From positions 1,018 through 50,175 of the forward strand of contig NZ_BDHH01000021.1 in the NCBI RefSeq assembly GCF_001748365.1: a stretch of DNA of 49,158 bases, written 5' to 3'. This document shows, piece by piece, positions 25,449-33,465 of this stretch. This DNA comes from Fusibacter sp. 3D3. GTDB taxonomy: Bacteria > Bacillota > Clostridia > Peptostreptococcales > Acidaminobacteraceae. The position numbers and the translations under genes are program-made. Every line of letters begins with the position of its first letter. Position 1 is the stretch's first letter. The notes beneath the pieces were generated by a model. It was not told where the DNA came from and did no database searches. It saw nothing but the letters and a program-made list of their open reading frames with translations.

Positions 25449-26486
25449 TTAATTAAAATCTGATTGCTCATGCCATTCCAGTAACATGCCCGACCAAGCT
25501 AACCCCGCACCGAATGAAACCATGACAACTTTATCGCCCTTGTTCACTTTCTTTTCAACAACGGCTTCCGCTAAAGTAATTAAAGTAGAGGCCCCTCCTG
25601 TATTCCCATACTTCTCAATCGTTGTATGCGTTTTATCCATCGTCAATCCAATCTTCTCCATTGAAGTTTTTATGATATTAATATTGGCCTGATGGGAAAT
25701 GACCATATCTATATCCTCTACCTTTACACCACTTTTTTCTGCCACTTGAACAATACTTTCTGGTAAGACTGTAGTTGCAAAATTCCAAACAGCTTTGTTA
25801 TCCATATTGAGATATCTTTTCTTTACATCGTCAACATTTCCGCTATCAACCGGCATTTTCAAGCCTCCAGCGGGTATAATGCACGCGTTATATCTGGACC
25901 CATCCACTTTCATTAGATAAGATTGAATGCCCTGTCCTTTTGGAAGCCGACTTAAAACAGCTGCGCCAGCCCCATCTCCAAAAAAACAACAGGTTTCACG
26001 ATCATTCCAATTAATCAAATTGCGACTGATAATATCGCCACCAATGACCAAAACATTTTTGCAACTACCACTTGCTACAAAACTTGCACCTATTGATAAC
26101 GCATATACACTCCCAGGGCATCCACCGATAACCGCATCAAAAGCACCGGCATTGATTGCCCCTAAATTATCTTGAACTTTAAAAGACGTCGAAGGATCTA
26201 TATGATCTGGATCTACTCTGGCCAGTATAATCAAATCGATATCTTCAGGCTTAAGCCCTGCGTTTTCTATGGCACGTCTACCCGCTATCGTTGCCATATT
26301 AGAAAGCGTTTCACTCTCATCTGCAATTCTTCTTTCGCCAACGCCGATTTTGCTTCTTATCCACTCATCAGTGGTTGGTATCTGTTTTGACAGCTCATGA
26401 TTTGTCAAAATTCTCTCTGGTAAAAACGTTCCCATACCTCTAATGCCAACACCAAAACTACCATTTTCTGCTATATTAGTTATCAT
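25449..26486 (-). CDS. KASIII-type condensing enzyme C (canonical triad)
   Basis: 345 residues with the full FabH triad: C123 (IGGCPGS), H265 (ISHQANIN) and N295 (YGNTGGAS). It should condense an acyl-CoA or other acyl thioester with a malonyl-type partner. The gene sits between the SCP2-like gene and the divergent D-E-F group. Confidence 0.87.
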   Translation of the reverse strand: MITNIAENGSFGVGIRGMGTFLPERILTNHELSKQIPTTDEWIRSKIGVGERRIADESETLSNMATIAGRRAIENAGLKPEDIDLIILARVDPDHIDPSTSFKVQDNLGAINAGAFDAVIGGCPGSVYALSIGASFVASGSCKNVLVIGGDIISRNLINWNDRETCCFFGDGAGAAVLSRLPKGQGIQSYLMKVDGSRYNACIIPAGGLKMPVDSGNVDDVKKRYLNMDNKAVWNFATTVLPESIVQVAEKSGVKVEDIDMVISHQANINIIKTSMEKIGLTMDKTHTTIEKYGNTGGASTLITLAEAVVEKKVNKGDKVVMVSFGAGLAWSGMLLEWHEQSDFN

Positions 26487-26497
26487 ATGGTCTCCCT

Positions 26498-26905
26498 CTA
26501 AATTATATTTTTCAATTTACATGCTTCTTGATAATAAAACATTGTGGGCATATTCCCAGCAAGTATGACTTGTTTGATATTGCCTTTAAGAAATTTGAGC
26601 CTCTTTTGAACCAATGCTTTTGTCGGATTCAGAGTGCCTATATTCAAATCATGAAAATCTTGACTAGAAATATCGATCACTACCTGATTGTCTTCTTGTA
26701 ACCCTAAATTGACATGAAGGTATCCGTCCTTAATCTCAATCGTATGATCAAAATTAATATCCGTCATTTTATAGCCCACACTTAATTGAATCGCGTTATT
26801 GATATGTTCTTTTCTCACACTTTCCTCATTCATCATTGCCACCATTTGCTGTATAACATCCCATAGCAATGTGCCATCTTCGTATGTTCTAGAAGCTTCA
26901 TTCAT
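26498..26905 (-). CDS. SCP2-like lipid-binding protein
   Basis: 135 residues from the ATG at 26905 (AGGAGG upstream). The C-terminal half resembles sterol-carrier-protein-2 folds (VVIDISSQDFHDLNIGTLNPTKALVQKRLKFLKGN). SCP2 domains hold acyl-CoAs or lipids in a hydrophobic tunnel. In an operon with no acyl carrier protein, it may shuttle intermediates (inference). The match is by pattern only. Confidence 0.6.
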   Translation of the reverse strand: MNEASRTYEDGTLLWDVIQQMVAMMNEESVRKEHINNAIQLSVGYKMTDINFDHTIEIKDGYLHVNLGLQEDNQVVIDISSQDFHDLNIGTLNPTKALVQKRLKFLKGNIKQVILAGNMPTMFYYQEACKLKNII

Positions 26906-26915
26906 AAATTTCCTC

Positions 26916-27929
26916 CTAAATAAATTCGTTTTTATCACACCATCTCAATAACATCCCCGCCCATTGAAAACCTGCTGCATTTCCAAATTGGAAAATATAG
27001 TCACCCGGTTTGATTTTATTGTTTTGGACGGCTTCTTTTAAAATAATAAAAGCAGATCCCGCACCACTGTGCCCATACATATCCGTGACAATATGCGTTT
27101 TTTCTAAACTTTCTCCAATGGCATCTAATTGAGCTTCCAATTGCGATATGGCCGCTGGATGTGGTGAATAAAAATTGACATCGGTTCTTTTTAGATTTGC
27201 TTTACGCAAACATTCATCCAAGGAAGTCGTAAACCACGTGATCACTCTTGGTAATAAGACGCCAACGATTTCACTTCTTGTTATGAAATAGTCTTTTCCT
27301 TCTCCCTGTTCTGCCCTTGGAACTCGAGAACCTCTATTGAACAACCCAGATCCATAAAAAAACTTACCATCTGAATCAAAATGCTCTGATAAAAAGCCAC
27401 TAAAACCGGCCTTTAACTTCCCGAGAACAACAGCACTTGCACCATCTCCTATAAACCCCATAAATAAATTTTCTTCTGCATTGAGCATTCTAGACGTACA
27501 ATCACCCGTTACAACCAGCGCTTTGTCATATGTGCCATCTATCATGTATCTTATAGCAGTTGCCAGTGCATAATTAGATGCAGCGCATGCTTGATTTAGA
27601 TTGAGGACCAATGCATTTTCAAGGCCAAGCTCATGTTGAATCAGAGAACCTGTAGCTGGGGAGAAAAAGTCTCCCGATCCAGTGGCTACAATTAGAAGAT
27701 TGATCTCTTCCTTTGAAACGCCTGAATCTTCTATGGCAGCTTGACCTGCCTTGATTGCAAAATCGGAAAAAGCTTCATTTTCATTTGCCCATCTTCTTTC
27801 TTTTACACCCGTATAAAATGCGACTTGTTCCTCTTCAAGCCCTATAAGATTTTCGATATCCTTATTGGTTACGATTCTATCCGGTATGCTGTATCCAATG
27901 CCCTGTATCCCTATTGATGCATAATTCAT
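26916..27929 (-). CDS. KASIII-type condensing enzyme B (His in place of Asn)
   Basis: 337 residues with nucleophile C115 (NQACAAS) and H257 (SPHPAAI), but the catalytic Asn is replaced by H287 (YGHSGAGS). A Cys-His-His set is unusual for decarboxylating KASIII enzymes and recalls acyl-transferring members of the superfamily. The ATG overlaps the stop of the dehydrogenase gene (4 nt), so translation is coupled. Confidence 0.85.
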   Translation of the reverse strand: MNYASIGIQGIGYSIPDRIVTNKDIENLIGLEEEQVAFYTGVKERRWANENEAFSDFAIKAGQAAIEDSGVSKEEINLLIVATGSGDFFSPATGSLIQHELGLENALVLNLNQACAASNYALATAIRYMIDGTYDKALVVTGDCTSRMLNAEENLFMGFIGDGASAVVLGKLKAGFSGFLSEHFDSDGKFFYGSGLFNRGSRVPRAEQGEGKDYFITRSEIVGVLLPRVITWFTTSLDECLRKANLKRTDVNFYSPHPAAISQLEAQLDAIGESLEKTHIVTDMYGHSGAGSAFIILKEAVQNNKIKPGDYIFQFGNAAGFQWAGMLLRWCDKNEFI

Positions 27930-28792
27930 AATTTTTCCTCCGTGTTATAATCATAAAAACCTTTTCCAGTTTTGCGTCCCAGGTACCCTGCGTCGACCAT
28001 ATTTTTCAAATGACAGCACGGCCGATATTTTGAATCGTGAAAATTATCATATAAACTTTCCATGCTGTAATAAATAGAATCTAAGCCTATCAAATCAGCC
28101 AATTCGAGTGGTCCATTTTTTAGATTCATCGCTTTTTTCATGATATCATCTAACATTTTAGGTGAAGAAACCAAACCTTCACTCATCATCATTGAGGCCT
28201 CGTTAAAAAACGGCACCAATAAACGATTGATCACAAAGCCTGGTGTATCTTTCACAAGAAACGACTCTTTTTGAATTGATTTTACAATATCCAGAGCCTG
28301 ATCAATTGCGGTTTGAGAGGTTCTATAACCGCGTATAATTTCAACAGCATTCATCATGGGAACTGGTGACATAAAGTGCATGCCTAAAAACAATTCCGGG
28401 TTTTTTAGAGAAGATCCCAATTTAGTGATGGAATATGTCGATGTATTGGAAGCGACTAAGCAATCCTCAGAAATATACCGATCCATTTTTTGCAGTAAAT
28501 CATGCTTTAAGGCTTGGTCCTCTTTGATGGTTTCTATAACAAAACCAACTTTACTCAACTGTTCAAGATCCGTATCCAGCATTAAAAATTCAAGATTACT
28601 TTTTATTGTGTTTAATGCTGCTTTTGTTATTCTCCCTTTTTTTAATTCATGTTCTAAGTAAGACATCATTTTATCTTTATGATCTAAAGATCTTCCATAT
28701 ATATGGACAGTATAACCATTTTGTGCAAAGAGATGGCTGATCCCCTTCCCCATCAATCCCGTTCCAATTACTGCAATATCACAATTTTTCAT
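27926..28792 (-). CDS. 3-hydroxyacyl-CoA dehydrogenase
   Basis: 288 residues from the ATG at 28792 (AAGGGA upstream). An N-terminal Rossmann NAD site (IAVIGTGLMGKGISH), then the catalytic His-Glu dyad (H139 in GMHFMSP, E151 in NAVEII) and a C-terminal dimerising helical domain. The usual Asn in HFFNP is Ser here. It interconverts 3-oxoacyl- and 3-hydroxyacyl-CoA, pointing to CoA-bound intermediates in this operon. It overlaps the VOC gene by 14 nt. Confidence 0.9.
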   Translation of the reverse strand: MKNCDIAVIGTGLMGKGISHLFAQNGYTVHIYGRSLDHKDKMMSYLEHELKKGRITKAALNTIKSNLEFLMLDTDLEQLSKVGFVIETIKEDQALKHDLLQKMDRYISEDCLVASNTSTYSITKLGSSLKNPELFLGMHFMSPVPMMNAVEIIRGYRTSQTAIDQALDIVKSIQKESFLVKDTPGFVINRLLVPFFNEASMMMSEGLVSSPKMLDDIMKKAMNLKNGPLELADLIGLDSIYYSMESLYDNFHDSKYRPCCHLKNMVDAGYLGRKTGKGFYDYNTEEKL

Positions 28793-29213
28793 ATGCATTC
28801 CCTTCATTTTTAATAATTTCCTCAAAAACCTCAATCATAATGTTATTAGATACTCTTAAACTTAAAAAGGTATATTTTTTCACCTTATTGATTTCATGAA
28901 TGGTTCTGATTTCATGTAAAAATTCATGTCCCGTTTTATTGATTCGGTCATAAAAAGCTTCAATATTCTCCACCTTAAAAGAAATATGATGAAGTCCGTT
29001 ACCTCTTTGATCAAGAAATTTGCTAATAACACTATTGGTCTCAAAAGGCTCTAAGAGTTCAATTTTTGTGTCGTTAAAATTAATAAAAGTTGAATCCAAT
29101 CCCATTTCCTCATATTTTGTCTTTTGGCCTATATTGCCGTTCATCAATGTACAATAGAGTTCTAAAAATTGTGCCGCATCAGCACAGGCAATCCCAATGT
29201 GATCTATTTGCAA
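28779..29213 (-). CDS. VOC-family protein, methylmalonyl-CoA epimerase-like
   Basis: 144 residues, two glyoxalase/VOC repeats with metal ligands of the epimerase type: His5 in QIDHIGIA, Glu in KIELLEP, His in LHHISFKV and Glu in IMIEVFEE. It could equilibrate (R)- and (S)-methylmalonyl-CoA or another 2-branched CoA ester, which would suit a branched extender unit. No methylmalonyl-CoA mutase is nearby. Other VOC reactions cannot be excluded. Confidence 0.75.
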   Translation of the reverse strand: MQIDHIGIACADAAQFLELYCTLMNGNIGQKTKYEEMGLDSTFINFNDTKIELLEPFETNSVISKFLDQRGNGLHHISFKVENIEAFYDRINKTGHEFLHEIRTIHEINKVKKYTFLSLRVSNNIMIEVFEEIIKNEGNAYEKL

Positions 29214-29231
29214 AATGACACCCCTTTCTCA

Positions 29232-29984
29232 TTAAATAACAGATAGCCCAATACCACCGTCAACCTCTACGACTTGCCCAGTTATATAACTGGACGCTTC
29301 ACTTGCCAAAAATACCGCTGTTTTAGAAACGTGTTCAGGTAATCCCATTTTTCTTACGGCAATTTTTTTGAGTGCTGCTTCATAGACTTTTGGAGGAAGA
29401 TCATCCCAAATACCAGTCTCTATAAAACCTGGTGCAATACAGTTCACTCTGACTTTATAACGTGCAGCTTCTTTTGCGAGCGCTTTTGTAAACCCTATTA
29501 TGCCTGCCTTTGAAGCACTGTAATTGGTTTGACCCACATTTCCATAAATACCTGCAATAGAAGCGATATTCACAATGACCCCTTGATTCTCCCTGTAGAG
29601 CAATTCTAAAAAAGCTTTCGTGCAATTAAACACGCCTGTGAGATTTATGTCAATTACAGTATGCCAGTCAGAATCGCTCATTTTCATAAAGAGGCTATCC
29701 CTTAAAACACCTGCGTTATTGACTAAAATATCGATCTTTTTATGCTTTTTTTCGATGGCATCTCTTATCTTTAACACCTCATCAAAATTGGATACATCCA
29801 CTTGAAATGCAAAGACCTTTCTGCCAAGAGATTCGATGATCGTCGCTAACGCTTGAGCGGATTGCGCGTCACTTCTATATAAAAAAATAATGTCTGCGCC
29901 TTCTTCAGCAAATTTAATGGCTATATCTCTTCCAATGCCTCGACTCCCACCAGTAATTAATGCCGTTTTGTTTTCTAACCGCAT
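29232..29984 (-). CDS. FabG-like short-chain dehydrogenase 2
   Basis: 250 residues, classical SDR: cofactor motif TGGSRGIG, NNAG, Ser in IASIAG, catalytic YSASK and the FabG-like end GQVVEVDGG. It reduces a 3-oxoacyl thioester to the 3-hydroxy form, probably with NADPH. It follows the DUF362 gene with a 2-nt gap. Confidence 0.88.
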   Translation of the reverse strand: MRLENKTALITGGSRGIGRDIAIKFAEEGADIIFLYRSDAQSAQALATIIESLGRKVFAFQVDVSNFDEVLKIRDAIEKKHKKIDILVNNAGVLRDSLFMKMSDSDWHTVIDINLTGVFNCTKAFLELLYRENQGVIVNIASIAGIYGNVGQTNYSASKAGIIGFTKALAKEAARYKVRVNCIAPGFIETGIWDDLPPKVYEAALKKIAVRKMGLPEHVSKTAVFLASEASSYITGQVVEVDGGIGLSVI

Positions 29985-29986
29985 AT

Positions 29987-31111
29987 CTATATCCCTTTCT
30001 TCTTAGAATCACTTCTTGTAATGGCATCCGAAAAACAAGCTTCTTGACAACAAAAACAGCTGATACAAGTTTCTCGATCTACTTTCGGAACATCGGGGAG
30101 CACGATCGCATTAGCTGGACAGATTTCCACACATATGCCACATTTTACACATTTCTTCTGATCAAACAGAGGAATCGGTTTAAAGAATTTGTAGATCACA
30201 GGCGTTACTCTTTCTGCCCAACCGTTAAATTTGATTAAATAGCCTGAGGGTTTGTCATACTTAACGCTTTCAATAACATCCCCGATTAATTCGATGTCAT
30301 TTTCTTTGGGTCCAACACCTCTTTCAATGCCCTTTTCTATATAACCAACATCCTTAACCTTGATGCCAATTTGGCGCATAGCCACAATATCTAGAGCAAG
30401 ACCATTCGTACTTGCCAGTATCATATTGGATCTAACTGGCTTCCCATTTGCAGGTCCATTGCCCTCCATCCCAACAATACCATCCATAATCGTAAGCGCT
30501 GGATTTATAGTGCTATAAAGATCTAATAATGCATTTTCAAAATTATCTTTGGTGCCTAAATTGGCATGTAGTTTCATTTTATTCTTGCCAACGATTGTCC
30601 CGTATAGATTTTTGATGGCACCTGTATAAAGAACCGCATGATGTATTTTAGTTTTGGGCATATTAATAACGAGATCACATTCACCGATATACTTAGTCAT
30701 TGGAATTTTTTTCAAGATCACATTGGCAGTGTTTTCAACTCTGTCTATCTCGTAACGGTCGAAATCACATATCTTGCAACCATATCTTTCCGCAATATCG
30801 GTCATACCGCAAACTGTAAAAATTTTATCGGTGCCATGTATGCCTGAATCACCAATCCATATATCTTCAACACCATATGCCACGAGTATTTTTACAACAG
30901 CTTCAACCATTGCGGGATGAGTTGTTGCAGCTTTTTCAGGTGAAACAGGAGAAACTAAATTGGGTTTTATAAGGACCTTTTTACCTCTTGTAAAAAGTGC
31001 TTTTGGATTGCAGATCTCATTGAGCATATTTTGGATCATAGGCTCTAAAATAGAGACATCATAGACTTCACACTTTCGCATAGAGACCTTTGTTTTTTTG
31101 CCACTTGACAT
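29987..31111 (-). CDS. DUF362 protein with 2[4Fe-4S] ferredoxin domain
   Basis: 374 residues from the ATG at 31111. The DUF362 domain (about 10-300) is followed by two 4Fe-4S motifs (CVKCGICVEICPANA and CISCFCCQEACFSDA). The function of DUF362 proteins is mostly unknown. Here the ferredoxin tail could accept electrons from the IorAB pair, whose alpha subunit lacks its own ferredoxin domain, or drive a reduction in the pathway (inference). It starts 2 nt after the enzyme A stop codon. Confidence 0.85.
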   Translation of the reverse strand: MSSGKKTKVSMRKCEVYDVSILEPMIQNMLNEICNPKALFTRGKKVLIKPNLVSPVSPEKAATTHPAMVEAVVKILVAYGVEDIWIGDSGIHGTDKIFTVCGMTDIAERYGCKICDFDRYEIDRVENTANVILKKIPMTKYIGECDLVINMPKTKIHHAVLYTGAIKNLYGTIVGKNKMKLHANLGTKDNFENALLDLYSTINPALTIMDGIVGMEGNGPANGKPVRSNMILASTNGLALDIVAMRQIGIKVKDVGYIEKGIERGVGPKENDIELIGDVIESVKYDKPSGYLIKFNGWAERVTPVIYKFFKPIPLFDQKKCVKCGICVEICPANAIVLPDVPKVDRETCISCFCCQEACFSDAITRSDSKKKGI

Positions 31112-31113
31112 AT

Positions 31114-32097
31114 CTAGACACCCCACTCTAAAATTGCAGAACCCCAAGACCATCCTGCGCCAATGGTTACAAAGGCTAACATATCGCCATCGTTTAATCC
31201 CTTTTTACGGTTGATATGATCAAGCGCCAACGGAATATTTGCACTGGATGCATTCGCATATTTATCAAGTGTAATAATCACTTTTTCCTCTGATATATTC
31301 ACCTCTTTTGCACAGTCTCTCAAAAGTTTCAAATTGGGCTGATGCGGAATCAAAAAGTCTATTTCATGTGAACTCATTTGTGCCTTTTCAAGAACTTTGT
31401 TTATTGCGTAGGGAATAATACGCCTAGCAGTAATCCCCACCTCTTTGCCTTGCATTCTTACATAGTGCTTTCTTCGATCTATTAAATCATACGAAATGGG
31501 ATGCTCTGCATTGCCAGCAAATAGAGTAACATGATCTTTACTTTCACCATCTGTGGCAAAATAAGTACTTATTATACCGCGTCGCGTCTCTGAGCTCTTC
31601 AAAACAATTGCACCAGCCCCATCACCGAAGAATACACACCCTCTGTCTTTATAATCCAACATTGTAGACATTGAGTCTGCACCTATAACAAGAACCTTGT
31701 TAAAGTAACCCGTCTTGATAAATTGCTCCGCAGTGATTAATGCAAACATAAAACCAGCACATGCTGCATTTATATCATATGCAGCTGCATTTTTTGCTCG
31801 AATTTTCCTTTGAATTATGGTCGAAACAGATGGAACCATTCGATCTGGTGTTACAGTTGCAACCAGTATTAAATCAATCTCTTCTGCTGTCATCTCAGCC
31901 ATTTCTAGAGCCTTCTCTGCCGCTTTTGCAGCCAAATCAGAAGTCACTTCACCATTGGAAATTCTTCGACGCTCATAAATGCCTAGAACATTTTCGACCC
32001 AATCTTTATTCGTAGGTGCTGATTTCTCTAAATCTGAATTTGTTAAAATTTCATCTGGTACATAAGAACCCGTTCCACAAATCACAGCATTTCTCAT
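31114..32097 (-). CDS. KASIII-type condensing enzyme A (canonical triad)
   Basis: 327 residues, closest of the six to housekeeping FabH in length and motifs: C113 (INAACAGF), H252 (IPHQPN), N282 (YANASSAN) and the conserved MQGKEV segment. It should carry out the first decarboxylative condensation from an acyl-CoA starter, plausibly the IorAB product. It lies 14 nt after fabG-like gene 1. Confidence 0.9.
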   Translation of the reverse strand: MRNAVICGTGSYVPDEILTNSDLEKSAPTNKDWVENVLGIYERRRISNGEVTSDLAAKAAEKALEMAEMTAEEIDLILVATVTPDRMVPSVSTIIQRKIRAKNAAAYDINAACAGFMFALITAEQFIKTGYFNKVLVIGADSMSTMLDYKDRGCVFFGDGAGAIVLKSSETRRGIISTYFATDGESKDHVTLFAGNAEHPISYDLIDRRKHYVRMQGKEVGITARRIIPYAINKVLEKAQMSSHEIDFLIPHQPNLKLLRDCAKEVNISEEKVIITLDKYANASSANIPLALDHINRKKGLNDGDMLAFVTIGAGWSWGSAILEWGV

Positions 32098-32111
32098 ATT
32101 AATCCCCCTTG

Positions 32112-32864
32112 TTATAGTATTGACGCACCTAAACCACCATCAACTGTAAGTGTTTGGCCGCAAATATAATTTGAATCCTCACTTGCTAAGAAAACTGCCA
32201 TAGAACCAATGTCTTCTGGAGTTCCAAATCGATTAAGTGGTATCCTATTTCTCATTTTCTCCAAAATAGGATCTGGCGTATGCTTGAGCATATCCGTTTG
32301 TATCGCTCCTGGTGCAATGGCATTAACAATAATCCCATACTTTCCAACTTCAGCAGCAAGACTTTTAGTAAAACCCACTAAACCCGCTTTTGCTGCGCAG
32401 TAATTTGTTTGTCCAATATTGCCAACAGACGCACTCAACGAAGTGACATTGATGATTTTTCCAGAACCCTTGTCTTTCATATGCTTTAATATAGCTTTTG
32501 AACAATAATACGCACTGTTTAAATTGTTATTGAGCACTTCTTGCCAATCCTTAAAATCCATATTGAGCAGCATATGGTCTCTTGTAATACCCGCGTTATT
32601 CACAAATATATCTATTCCACCAAAAAACTCAATGGCTTTATCAATCGCACGATTGACTTCATCTTTGTCGCTCACATCAACAGGAAACATAATGGCTTTT
32701 CTGCCTATGCTTCTAATCCTATTTAGGGTCTCCTCAGCTTGTTCATGGTTGCTTTTATAAAAGATTGCAACATCCGCACCAGCTTCAGCCATTTTGATCG
32801 CAATTCCCTTACCAATTCCTCTGCTACCACCGGTTATAATCGCCACTTTATTATTTAAATCCAT
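32112..32864 (-). CDS. FabG-like short-chain dehydrogenase 1
   Basis: 250 residues from the ATG at 32864 (GAAGGG upstream). Motifs: TGGSRGIG, NNAG, Ser in VTSLSAS, catalytic YCAAK and the terminal GQTLTVDGG. A ketoreductase for 3-oxoacyl thioesters. It overlaps iorB by 14 nt and is distinct from the second SDR of this operon. Confidence 0.88.
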   Translation of the reverse strand: MDLNNKVAIITGGSRGIGKGIAIKMAEAGADVAIFYKSNHEQAEETLNRIRSIGRKAIMFPVDVSDKDEVNRAIDKAIEFFGGIDIFVNNAGITRDHMLLNMDFKDWQEVLNNNLNSAYYCSKAILKHMKDKGSGKIINVTSLSASVGNIGQTNYCAAKAGLVGFTKSLAAEVGKYGIIVNAIAPGAIQTDMLKHTPDPILEKMRNRIPLNRFGTPEDIGSMAVFLASEDSNYICGQTLTVDGGLGASIL

Positions 32865-33465
32865 TATCAAACCCTTCACCTTTCAAAGAAGTAGCCTTTC
32901 TGCCTTCACGAAAAGCCATTATATTTTTTTCATAGCTTTGAGAGGGCACAACACGCTTTATAGCTTCTAGCCAACACGCTTCTTCAACCTCAATGTGTTT
33001 TGATAAAGCACCAACAACACAACTATTTGCAAATTTCATGTCCAATTTTTGCAGTTTCAACAAGGCTTTAGTATCCACTATGGTTTTATTGCATGGCAAC
33101 GCTTCAAAAATCATTTCAATCTCAATATCTTCATTCAAGCCCATCTCTACAGAATTCGGAATGATGGCCTCTTTATCTGTTATAAGTAACCCTTCTGTCT
33201 TAAGATAGTCATAACATCTCAATGCTTCATATTTTTCAAAAGCAATGACCATATCTGCAGATTTTGCCTTGATCAAGGGGGACAAGATATTTTTCCCAAT
33301 TCTAATATGTGATATGACCGAACCACCTCTCTGACCGATTCCTATAATGTCTGTAGATTTTAAATCATACCCCTTCTGCATAAAAACGGTTGATATGATC
33401 TCGTTTGCCAATACGATTCCCTGTCCTCCAATACCACAAACTATAATATCTAATTGAGATATCAT
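32851..33465 (-). CDS. iorB: Indolepyruvate:ferredoxin oxidoreductase, beta subunit
   Basis: 204 residues matching the gamma-type domain of 2-oxoacid:ferredoxin oxidoreductases (GIGGQGIVLANEII at the N terminus, GIGQRGGSVISHIRIG). With IorA it oxidatively decarboxylates aryl or branched 2-oxoacids to acyl-CoA and reduced ferredoxin. It overlaps iorA by 4 nt. Confidence 0.9.
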   Translation of the reverse strand: MISQLDIIVCGIGGQGIVLANEIISTVFMQKGYDLKSTDIIGIGQRGGSVISHIRIGKNILSPLIKAKSADMVIAFEKYEALRCYDYLKTEGLLITDKEAIIPNSVEMGLNEDIEIEMIFEALPCNKTIVDTKALLKLQKLDMKFANSCVVGALSKHIEVEEACWLEAIKRVVPSQSYEKNIMAFREGRKATSLKGEGFDNGFK

